The position numbers and the translations under genes are program-made. The notes beneath the pieces were generated by a model. The model was not told where the DNA came from and did no database searches. It saw only the letters and a program-made list of their open reading frames with translations. 6,637 bases of DNA, taken from positions 1-6,637 of the forward strand of contig DYJQ01000029.1 in assembly GCA_020723045.1 (NCBI GenBank), in the 5' to 3' direction. Source of the stretch: Candidatus Micrarchaeum sp. (GTDB lineage Archaea > Micrarchaeota > Micrarchaeia > CAILAH01). Positions 1 through 5,538 of this stretch are shown one piece after another. Within the stretch, counting starts at the first letter, position 1; every line of letters begins with the position of its first letter.

Positions 1-37
1 CTTCCGGTAATACTATCTTTAGGTTTTCATTCACCAT
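1..37 (-). CDS. 5' end of an unrecognised protein gene, cut by the window edge
   Basis: An ATG at 37-35 opens a frame that stays open to base 1 and gives MVNENLKIVLPE. The start is supported by AGGTGGTC at 49-42, which matches the archaeal Shine-Dalgarno AGGTGATC at seven of eight positions and ends 4 nt before the ATG. TATA-like boxes lie further upstream. Twelve residues are too few to assign a family, so I give no function. The gene runs in the same direction as apgM, but the 108-bp AT-rich gap suggests its own promoter. Confidence 0.65.
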   Translation of the reverse strand, partial: MVNENLKIVLPE

Positions 38-41
38 ATTA

Positions 42-49
42 GACCACCT
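42..49 (-). promoter_or_regulatory. Shine-Dalgarno site of the partial gene
   Basis: The minus strand reads AGGTGGTC, one mismatch from the sequence complementary to the archaeal 16S rRNA 3' end. It is separated from the ATG at 37 by TAAT. This site is the main reason for calling a gene from only 12 visible codons. Confidence 0.6.
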
Positions 50-71
50 GTATAATTTATATCATAACTTG

Positions 72-79
72 TATATAAA
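72..79 (-). promoter_or_regulatory. TATA-like box, proximal candidate
   Basis: The minus strand reads TTTATATA, close to the archaeal box A consensus. A transcript starting about 25 bp downstream would begin near base 49, at the edge of the Shine-Dalgarno site, leaving a leader of only about 12 nt. That makes this box less convenient than the distal one, although its sequence match is better. Confidence 0.4.
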
Positions 80-102
80 CATTCTCTTTAGGACTTGTGG
101 AA

Positions 103-110
103 GATATAAA
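103..110 (-). promoter_or_regulatory. TATA-like box, distal candidate
   Basis: The minus strand reads TTTATATC. Initiation about 25 bp downstream would fall near base 80 and give a leader of about 43 nt containing the whole Shine-Dalgarno site. It lies in the AT-rich 38-145 gap between apgM and the next gene. I see no T-rich terminator for the upstream operon in this gap. Confidence 0.4.
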
Positions 111-145
111 TAGAATTTGCTTATTTTGTCTTCTGATTTTATACC

Positions 146-1348
146 TTACGTGCCGTACTTTTCGGTCCTTCCCGCATATGCCAACAGCATCGGTACTACT
201 GCACTGCCGTTGATAGTGCCGAGCTCGCCCCACGCACACTCCACTTCACAGAATTTGTTGATACCGTAACCCCTTGCCTCTACATTTGAAATGAGGATGG
301 GGACAGGCTCAAATGAGTGCATCCTCTTTGTTGGCGGTGTTGAATGGTCGCCCGTCACAACAATAACCGCTTTTGTATCCGCGAGCATCCCCACCATTCT
401 ATCAATCCTTTTTATCATCTCGATGCGCTTCTCAACATTACCGTCGTGCCCTTGGCTGTCCATCGCCTTGATGTGCAAAAACACAAAATCATACTTCTCA
501 AGGCACTTGAGTGCGGCCCTCGCTTTCGCAGCAAGGTCTGTATCAAATGTTGCCGTTGCCCCCTTCACATTGATAACATCCATTCCTATATAACGCCCAA
601 TCCCTTTGTACAACGCGCCCCCCGCTATACAGCACGCACTCATTCCAAACCTCTTCTGGAACGTCTCAACCTCTCTATACATACCCGCCCCACGCAACAG
701 CACAACATTAGCGGGCAGTTTTCTTCCCTTATTGAGCTTGTGCTTGCTGAGCCGTTTATACACCTCGATAGTGTACTTACCTATCGCTCTCGCCATCCTC
801 TCATTCTCGGCAGTTATCTCGGGTTGCACTACCTCTCTCCCCTCTTCATGAGGGTCAGTATCTCCAACCGATGCGGTTATACCCTTCCCGCGCACCACCA
901 CCACACCGCGGTGCTCCACTGTATGCGTGAATGTAAACTCCAATCCATCAATTTCAATACGCTCAATCGATTTAGCAATCCTTGCCGCATCTGCACTCTC
1001 TATCCTCCCCGCCCTCCTGTCTACCACAACCATGTTCCTATTCACAGTTGCAAGATTGGCCCTGAACGCTACATCGCCCTCCATGAGTTTTATACCTGCA
1101 CCGAGTGCTTCCAAAGGCCCCCTGCCAGGATAGTAAATGTGCGGGTCATAACCGAATATGTTTAGGTGTGACGTGTCACTACCGGGGGTTATACCCGGTC
1201 CGATGGGGTTCATCAGGCCGTAAACCCCTCTCTTTGCAAGCGCATCGAGGTTGGGCGTTTTAGTAATCTCCCACTCTGTCTTCCCATCCCTTACGGGGAG
1301 GCTACCCATCCCATCAATCATGATGAACAATATACCGCGCCTTTCCAT
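146..1348 (-). CDS. apgM: 2,3-bisphosphoglycerate-independent phosphoglycerate mutase, archaeal type
   Basis: The 400-aa product should interconvert 3-phosphoglycerate and 2-phosphoglycerate in glycolysis and gluconeogenesis in the cytoplasm. It belongs to the archaeal branch of the alkaline-phosphatase superfamily. Visible hallmarks are MIDGMG with metal ligand Asp12, PGSDTSH with the presumed nucleophile Ser57, the GRGPLEALGAG stretch, KAMDSQGHDGN (Asp297, His301 as metal ligands) and TGDHSTPPTKRMHSFEP (Asp334, His335, His344). Length is normal for the family and no key residue is missing. The frame is open 8 codons further, to an ATG at 1372, but I chose 1348 because GGAGGG sits 6 nt before it and the protein then starts directly at the first core strand. 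The gene lies 76 bp after the cysteine-repeat lipoprotein in the same direction. A metabolic enzyme here is probably a passenger of the operon. Confidence 0.95.
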   Translation of the reverse strand: MERRGILFIMIDGMGSLPVRDGKTEWEITKTPNLDALAKRGVYGLMNPIGPGITPGSDTSHLNIFGYDPHIYYPGRGPLEALGAGIKLMEGDVAFRANLATVNRNMVVVDRRAGRIESADAARIAKSIERIEIDGLEFTFTHTVEHRGVVVVRGKGITASVGDTDPHEEGREVVQPEITAENERMARAIGKYTIEVYKRLSKHKLNKGRKLPANVVLLRGAGMYREVETFQKRFGMSACCIAGGALYKGIGRYIGMDVINVKGATATFDTDLAAKARAALKCLEKYDFVFLHIKAMDSQGHDGNVEKRIEMIKRIDRMVGMLADTKAVIVVTGDHSTPPTKRMHSFEPVPILISNVEARGYGINKFCEVECAWGELGTINGSAVVPMLLAYAGRTEKYGT

Positions 1349-1461
1349 CCCAATCCCTCCTCCCTCATACATACCGAGGGGTCGTTACTGCAATCCCGGT
1401 CGCCACTTATTTCAAGCGCCTGCTTCACACATTCGATGCAGTCTTGCACCCATGTGCATCC
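1318..1461 (-). other. Open -1 frame continuing cysteine-rich sequence past the lipoprotein stop
   Basis: Relative to the upstream lipoprotein, the -1 frame is open from just after a TGA at 1464-1462 to a TGA at 1320-1318, which is 47 codons. It covers the whole lipoprotein-apgM gap and 31 nt of apgM. The peptide holds six cysteines. Its stretch GDRDCSNDPSVC resembles the repeat segment DEDCGSGQYC of the lipoprotein. It has no ATG of its own except one at 1368, and only a weakly placed GTG at 1449. It could be a frameshifted tail of the lipoprotein, an ancestral tail lost by an indel, or chance. A random frame of this length stays open fairly often, so the cysteine content is the only real argument. 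Confidence 0.25.
1355..1360 (-). promoter_or_regulatory. Shine-Dalgarno site deciding the apgM start
   Basis: GGAGGG on the minus strand, part of a longer purine run, is followed by a 6-nt spacer and the ATG at 1348. The in-frame upstream ATG at 1372 would place this site inside the coding region. Confidence 0.6.
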
Positions 1462-2159
1462 TCATCACAATACTGCCCACTGCCGCAGTCCTCATCCACA
1501 TTACACTTGCCCGTCTTCGGGACGCATCTCCTTGTCTGGAGGTTGCAGAACTCCCAACTCATGCAGTCAGCCTCATCATTGCACAGTCCGGGCTTTACCT
1601 TGCATGCATGCGATTTTGTGTTGCACAACTCCCAGCTATCACAATCACTATCCGCGTTGCACATACCGCCCAGCGGTTTGCACACGTTATTCGCGGTGTC
1701 GCACATCTCCCATGCATTGCAGTCAAAATTATCCTCGCATTTCCCCTTCTCAGGCTTGCACGTGTGTGATGCGGTATCGCAGAACTCCCACGCATTTTTG
1801 CACACATCATTTGTATCGCAGAACCCAGCCCTTGTCTTGCACTTGCCTAGGACGGTATCGCACACCTGCCAGCTCTGGCAGTTTGCATCCGATTCACAGA
1901 ACCCTTCCTTGAACTCGCACTTGTGTGTCTTCTTATCGCATGTGTACTTCTCAGTCGACCCACAATCCGAAGCCTGAGAACAGTAGCCAGCATTTGGCGT
2001 GCACACTCCATTATCACCGCAGAACTGCCACTCCTTGCAATCATCATCTTGTGTACACGCAGTTGTACCAGCACCACCACTATCGGTGCACCCCGTGAGC
2101 AGCACAAACGCAACTGCAATCACAACAACAAGCGCAATGTGCATAGCATTCCATCTCAT
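1425..2159 (-). CDS. Exported lipoprotein with eight four-cysteine repeats
   Basis: The 244-aa protein starts with a hydrophobic signal segment (about residues 6-22) ending in LLTGC, a lipobox with Cys24 as the likely lipidated residue. A short Ser/Gly/Thr-rich linker follows, and residues 35-238 are eight tandem repeats of about 26 aa. Each has four cysteines, typically spaced C-x5-C-x5-C-x6-C-x6, with an acidic first loop and Trp before the third cysteine in six of eight units. With 33 cysteines in total it is probably a disulfide-rich surface protein. The spacing and segments such as DEDCGSGQYC resemble Dickkopf-N-like or bacterial surface cysteine repeats, but this is resemblance only and I assign no function. 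The ATG at 2159 has AGGTGA 6 nt upstream. The gene begins 15 bp after the dUTPase stop, so it is in the same operon. Its 3' end is odd (see findings). Confidence 0.85.
   Translation of the reverse strand: MRWNAMHIALVVVIAVAFVLLTGCTDSGGAGTTACTQDDDCKEWQFCGDNGVCTPNAGYCSQASDCGSTEKYTCDKKTHKCEFKEGFCESDANCQSWQVCDTVLGKCKTRAGFCDTNDVCKNAWEFCDTASHTCKPEKGKCEDNFDCNAWEMCDTANNVCKPLGGMCNADSDCDSWELCNTKSHACKVKPGLCNDEADCMSWEFCNLQTRRCVPKTGKCNVDEDCGSGQYCDEDAHGCKTASNV
1446..2057 (-). repeat. Eight tandem repeats of about 78 bp encoding cysteine modules
   Basis: The units have lengths 25, 28, 26, 27, 26, 26, 26 and 20 residues, the last lacking its linker. Units 3 and 5-7 keep exact C-x5-C-x5-C-x6-C-x6 spacing. Unit 1 has a shorter third loop, and units 2 and 4 have longer second loops. 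Codons differ between copies, so the expansion is not recent. A common unit is C-x-x-[DEN]-x-[DN]-C-x-x-W-[EQ]-x-C-[DN]-T, then a basic linker K-x-x-x-G before the next cysteine. Confidence 0.85.
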
Positions 2160-2174
2160 ACATCCTCACCTTGT

Positions 2175-2666
2175 TTATATGTTCTCTCCTTGGTATTTCC
2201 CAGAGTATGTCTCCCTCGCCTCCTCAACGAGCGGCAGGAAAACCATCTGTCCTATCTTTCCATTATTCTTTAGCATGAACCCGTGCTCGTTGTACACGAT
2301 AAGCAGTCCTTCACCACGCCCCCTATACCCCGGGTCCCACACTGCACTCTCAATCGAGACGCCACACCTGAGGAGCGATGACCTCGGCAGTATCCACGCA
2401 ACGACATCTTTCGGTATGCTCACAATCTCCCTATACTGCACTTTATACGTCCCTTTTGGAAGGTGCACGTATCCATTCTCATCAAACACTATCTCCTCAA
2501 CATCGCTCAGCTTTCTCTCACTATTATCATAATCAATCCTGCCGTTGCTCGTGAACCTGAACACCTTGGCGACTGTAAGGTCAACACCGGCTGGCTGGAA
2601 TTGCTCATCCCCAATATAACCCTCAACAACATTCCTCTCTATAAGCTTGTGTTTAGGCAACGGCAT
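2175..2666 (-). CDS. dUTP diphosphatase, archaeal subfamily of the dCTP deaminase family
   Basis: The 163-aa product should hydrolyse dUTP to dUMP and pyrophosphate, keeping uracil out of DNA and feeding dTMP synthesis. Motifs in order are QPAGVDL (24-30), PRSSLLR (94-100, phosphate and nucleotide binding), WDPGYRGRGEG (110-120) and the C-terminal YSGKYQGEN (154-162), which closes over the triphosphate in this fold. The GRGEGLL pattern is that of archaeal dUTPases. Where dCTP deaminases have the catalytic Glu of DPGWxGxxxLEFYN, I align an Ile, so deaminase activity looks unlikely. That alignment is by eye. The frame is open to an ATG at 2696. I chose 2666 because GGTGAT lies just before it and the family normally starts near MPLPKHKL, while the GGAGG for the longer form is about 16 nt away. 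It sits between two exported proteins in the operon. Confidence 0.85.
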   Translation of the reverse strand: MPLPKHKLIERNVVEGYIGDEQFQPAGVDLTVAKVFRFTSNGRIDYDNSERKLSDVEEIVFDENGYVHLPKGTYKVQYREIVSIPKDVVAWILPRSSLLRCGVSIESAVWDPGYRGRGEGLLIVYNEHGFMLKNNGKIGQMVFLPLVEEARETYSGKYQGENI

Positions 2667-2669
2667 AAC

Positions 2670-2675
2670 ATCACC
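2670..2675 (-). promoter_or_regulatory. Shine-Dalgarno site favouring the shorter dUTPase start
   Basis: The minus strand reads GGTGAT, then GTT, then the ATG at 2666. The same GGTGAT motif at similarly tight spacing precedes rpl11 in this window, which supports its use here over the ATG at 2696. Confidence 0.45.
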
Positions 2676-2707
2676 AACTCTTTTTATGAACCCCATTTTT
2701 TATTATT

Positions 2708-4375
2708 TTACTCCTCCATCCACTTTTTATAGAATATGTAAAACACTGCGAGCAGCATGATTACGAGCCCCGCCATTACTGCGATGATGGTGTAATCATC
2801 ACCCACATTAACCTCCCCCCTAAACGGCACATAGCCCGCCCTCCTTACTTCAAGCCTGTATAGCCCCTTTGCGGATGGCGTGATCCTTATCGTGCCGTTT
2901 ATGTTGTTGTACTTAAGATTTCCGAAGATAACAGTGACCCGGTCGAGTGGTGCACCGCTCTCATCTTTTATTCTAACATCAAATGACGAGCCATAGCCAA
3001 CACCTGTAGGCGCCTCCACTACCATTTTCTTTCCCGCAGGCTTTTTCACCACGCTTATAACCGTATAAGGTTGCAACTCCTCGCCATCCTCACTTATTAC
3101 CCTGCACGATATCTCGGACTCACCTATGGGTATGGAGCTTGCAGGCATTTTCGCAACATATTCATTGCCGCTCTTTTCTGTATCTGTCCAGCCGCTATCG
3201 CCTGCCTTCACTTGCACGTTCTTTATGGCTGTGTCTGCATATGCATCGACCTCAACATCTAATATGTCCACACCTGATATGTCTCCCTTATCGCTTGGAA
3301 ACAGTATGTTACACGATGATGTCGATATGGCGGCCACCGTGCCGTTCTTTGCCGCAATGTATATCATGCTCCCCTTCTTCACCATATCCGCCTTTACTGG
3401 GAGGCCTGTATCATAGGCCCAGTTGACCTTACCATCATGCGTTATGCTATACATCATCCCGTTATCTGCAATCGCATATATCCCGCCATCGGTTACGATG
3501 GGTGCCGCCCCAACACCGCTTGAGGTGTCAACGCACCATGCATAATCCCCTGTTGGCTGGAGTGCGCACACCTTACCGCCGGCAGTTGTTATTATTGCAT
3601 TAGTACCATCAGCAACAATATCCGCGTATACAGGCGTCCCATCTGGCGTCTCCCTCACCCATCTCACACCCTTCGGCCCCTTCTTTGAGATGGAGAGCAC
3701 CTTACCGTCAAAACTCCCGAAATAGACGCTATCGCCCAGCACGAGCGGTGATGATTTCCAGAATACGTAGCTATACCGAGCCTGGTCCACCAGCTCCCCT
3801 GTTGTGCGTGATATCATCTCTATGTTGCCGTTATCGCACGCATACATCAGCTTGTCGCCTATGATGACAGGCGTCGACTGCACACTACACGTGCTCTTAG
3901 GCGCCCATATGGCGCTACCCGTCTGTGTGCTGAATGCATTCACCCCCTTTGAGGTGGGGATGTAGATGTTAGTTGAGATTACAAGAGGGTCGTTAAGCAC
4001 CTCTCCGCTCAGGTTATACGTCTTTATTATTGTTCTTGTTGAATCGCTGACTTCATAGAGCACCCCCTCTTTTGAGAGTGCTAGTACAATGCCACCCGAT
4101 TTTATAGGTTTGAGCAGCGTGCCCCCTTTTATGTGCACACTCCACCTCCCCTTCCCGTCCACAATCTGCAGTTGGCTCACTGAGTCGAGTGAGGCGAGGT
4201 AGATATAGTTGCCGTCTACTGCAATGCCCCCAGTAATATCTGTATTCTGAAAATCAGCAGACCATTTTACTCTATCTGCAAAAACCAGCGGCATGTACAG
4301 CAAAGCAAAGAACAAAAATGCAATAACAAGGGCCCTGCCGCGCGAGCGGGCAAATGCCACCTCTCCCCCTTGCAT
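2708..4375 (-). CDS. Exported PQQ-type beta-propeller protein with Ig-like domains and C-terminal membrane anchor
   Basis: The 555-aa protein has an N-terminal signal peptide: arginines at 10-14, a hydrophobic core 15-32 and a likely cut after Ala33. About residues 34-354 form roughly eight repeats of the PQQ/BamB type. Examples are PLVLGDSVYFGSFDGKV and PIVTDGGIYAIADNGMM, with W or K-x-x-W at blade ends. Two beta-rich segments follow (about 355-448 and 449-528), the first Ig-like and the second like a carboxypeptidase-regulatory fold. Residues 529-549 are a transmembrane helix with a short KKWMEE tail inside. This predicts a single-pass surface protein with the propeller outside. The ATG at 4375 has GGAG 5 nt upstream and lies 11 bp after rpl11, so it is co-transcribed with ribosomal and secretion genes. 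PQQ binding or BamB-like scaffolding cannot be concluded from the fold. The role is unknown. Confidence 0.85.
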   Translation of the reverse strand: MQGGEVAFARSRGRALVIAFLFFALLYMPLVFADRVKWSADFQNTDITGGIAVDGNYIYLASLDSVSQLQIVDGKGRWSVHIKGGTLLKPIKSGGIVLALSKEGVLYEVSDSTRTIIKTYNLSGEVLNDPLVISTNIYIPTSKGVNAFSTQTGSAIWAPKSTCSVQSTPVIIGDKLMYACDNGNIEMISRTTGELVDQARYSYVFWKSSPLVLGDSVYFGSFDGKVLSISKKGPKGVRWVRETPDGTPVYADIVADGTNAIITTAGGKVCALQPTGDYAWCVDTSSGVGAAPIVTDGGIYAIADNGMMYSITHDGKVNWAYDTGLPVKADMVKKGSMIYIAAKNGTVAAISTSSCNILFPSDKGDISGVDILDVEVDAYADTAIKNVQVKAGDSGWTDTEKSGNEYVAKMPASSIPIGESEISCRVISEDGEELQPYTVISVVKKPAGKKMVVEAPTGVGYGSSFDVRIKDESGAPLDRVTVIFGNLKYNNINGTIRITPSAKGLYRLEVRRAGYVPFRGEVNVGDDYTIIAVMAGLVIMLLAVFYIFYKKWMEE

Positions 4376-4386
4376 TTTATCTCCTT

Positions 4387-4866
4387 TTAGCCTTTAAACA
4401 GTGCATCATGGGCCCCTTGGTTTATCTCGTTTATGACCTCGCTTGCCCTCTTGCCGTTGCATGTTATGTTCATGCTCACACACGTTCCCAGCACTTCCTT
4501 CACTGCGTTCTTCAGCGATGCAGTGTTGAGCGATTCGCTCTTCACTTTTGCAATCCTCAACACCTTCTCCAGAGGGATATCGCCCGCAACAGTATCCTTT
4601 GTACCCGAGCCTTTCTCAATCCCCATCTCCTTCTTTATGAGAGCACTAACCGGAGGCATGCCCACCTCAATCTCATACTCCTTAGTTGAGGGGTCCACAA
4701 TAACCTTTACGGGGACATCAACACCTGCAAAATCCTTGGTCTTCTCGTTTATAGTAGCAATGACCTTGCCGATGTTTACGCCCGTCGGTCCCAGTGCGGG
4801 CCCGAGTGGGGGCCCAGCAGTCGCCTTGCCTCCAGAGACAAGTGAGCTTATTGTCAGTTTCGCCAT
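4387..4866 (-). CDS. rpl11: Large ribosomal subunit protein L11 (uL11)
   Basis: The 159-aa protein is the L11 of the GTPase-associated centre, which binds 23S rRNA and contacts elongation factors and the L10/L12 stalk. The N-terminal domain carries the hallmark GGKATAGPPLGPALGPTGVN (12-31). The linker region has PPVSALIKKEMGIEKGSG, and the rRNA-binding C-terminal domain has VKEVLGTCVSM. Length fits archaeal L11. The frame is open to a GTG at 4875, but I chose the ATG at 4866: GGTGAT lies 4 nt before it and MAKL is a normal L11 start. It begins 12 bp after the spt5 stop, in the conserved archaeal order. Unusually, rpl1, rpl10 and rpl12 do not follow. Confidence 0.96.
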   Translation of the reverse strand: MAKLTISSLVSGGKATAGPPLGPALGPTGVNIGKVIATINEKTKDFAGVDVPVKVIVDPSTKEYEIEVGMPPVSALIKKEMGIEKGSGTKDTVAGDIPLEKVLRIAKVKSESLNTASLKNAVKEVLGTCVSMNITCNGKRASEVINEINQGAHDALFKG

Positions 4867-4870
4867 TTCA

Positions 4871-4876
4871 ATCACC
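4871..4876 (-). promoter_or_regulatory. Shine-Dalgarno site deciding the rpl11 start
   Basis: GGTGAT on the minus strand is followed by TGAA and the ATG at 4866. The alternative GTG at 4875 overlaps this site and would need an unseen one upstream, inside the end of spt5. Confidence 0.6.
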
Positions 4877-4878
4877 CT

Positions 4879-5322
4879 TCATTCAGCCTTCTGGTGTATC
4901 TTAAGCCAGGAGAGCTTGGTTGTTATTGGGATGGGTACGGTCACTTCGAGCAACTCTATGGTAGCCTCCTCCTTCTCGAGGTCTATCTTCACTACCCTTG
5001 CTCTATCCCCTTTGAATGGGCCGTTGACCACCTCAACGATATCGCCTTTCGCTATGCTGTATATCTGCGGCTTTGCCTCGATCATCTTCTTTATATCCTC
5101 GGCATCAATACCGCCCGGAAGCACACCTTTGACATTCGGTACTTGGAACGCCAATCGGCGCGCATCCGTCTCATCTGGTGCCTCCACTATAATATATCCC
5201 TTGAACCCGTCAAGCACCAGTATTGAGTATATGTTAAGCTTTAGCTTGCTAACCCTATTCCTGAGTAAGTCCGCGATTATCTTCTCCTGCCCTGCCGTTA
5301 CTCTTAGAGCATAATAACCCAT
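4879..5322 (-). CDS. spt5: Transcription elongation factor Spt5 (archaeal NusG)
   Basis: The 147-aa protein should bind the RNA polymerase clamp, usually with Spt4, and raise processivity while linking transcription to translation. The NGN domain spans about residues 2-82: it opens with YYALRVTAGQE and includes GYIIVEAPDETDA and the VKGVLPGGI segment typical of archaeal NGN. A single KOW domain follows at about 90-125, with KGDIVEVVNGPFKGDRARV. Length matches archaeal Spt5, which has one KOW rather than the several of eukaryotes. The ATG at 5322 is preceded by GAGGGTG with a 6-nt spacer. It lies 48 bp after secE and 12 bp before rpl11, the standard archaeal arrangement. Confidence 0.95.
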   Translation of the reverse strand: MGYYALRVTAGQEKIIADLLRNRVSKLKLNIYSILVLDGFKGYIIVEAPDETDARRLAFQVPNVKGVLPGGIDAEDIKKMIEAKPQIYSIAKGDIVEVVNGPFKGDRARVVKIDLEKEEATIELLEVTVPIPITTKLSWLKIHQKAE

Positions 5323-5370
5323 TTTCTACACCCTCGTCCCTTCTGTTTTATAATCCCCTTATTTTTAACC

Positions 5371-5538
5371 CTATGCAAACAGCGTGAATATTGCGCTTAT
5401 TATAAACCCAAGCAGTCCGATTGCCAGCGTTGCAATCAGCACTATCTTAAGCATGCGCTCAAACTCTGCATAAACGGGCTTCTTTGCAACCTTCATGACG
5501 CGTTGCGTCTGGTTTATGAAATCAATTATCCTTTTCAT
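5371..5538 (-). CDS. secE: Protein translocase subunit SecE (Sec61 gamma)
   Basis: This 55-aa gene encodes the small clamp subunit of the SecYEG/Sec61 channel. An amphipathic N-terminal helix opens with MKRIIDFINQTQRVMKVAKK. The short KKPVYAEFERM segment next matches the conserved archaeal K-P-x-x-x-E-F motif. One transmembrane helix spans about residues 32-54 (IVLIATLAIGLLGFIISAIF). The single-helix form is normal for archaea. The ATG at 5538 overlaps the ftsZ stop in an ATGA, so translation is probably coupled to ftsZ. I see no strong Shine-Dalgarno site, only a distant GGAG inside ftsZ. Position between ftsZ and spt5 confirms the identity. The TAG stop is at 5373-5371. Confidence 0.93.
   Translation of the reverse strand: MKRIIDFINQTQRVMKVAKKPVYAEFERMLKIVLIATLAIGLLGFIISAIFTLFA

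Noticed and set aside
344..1165. Plus-strand open frame of 273 codons opposite apgM
   Set aside because: It is antisense to a gene with intact catalytic motifs, and its product is rich in His, Pro, Arg and Cys with no family resemblance.
1436..1977. Overlapping plus-strand cysteine- or serine-rich frames
   Set aside because: They arise from the complement of the tandem cysteine repeats, and the minus-strand frame has the signal peptide, lipobox and regular spacing.
1446..2057. Regular repeats of about 78 bp considered as a CRISPR or intergenic repeat array
   Set aside because: The repeats are in frame, divergent at DNA level and conserved as protein. There are no spacers.
2172..2181. TATA-like ATATAAAC just before the lipoprotein gene
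   Set aside because: A start about 25 bp downstream would fall inside the coding region, past the ATG at 2159.
4433..5314. Plus-strand open frame of 293 codons
   Set aside because: It runs antisense across both rpl11 and spt5, which are certain genes. It is a codon-bias shadow.
5344..5354. TATA-like ATTATAAAAC between secE and spt5
   Set aside because: Initiation would land at the spt5 ATG and exclude its good Shine-Dalgarno site. The operon arrangement explains expression better.
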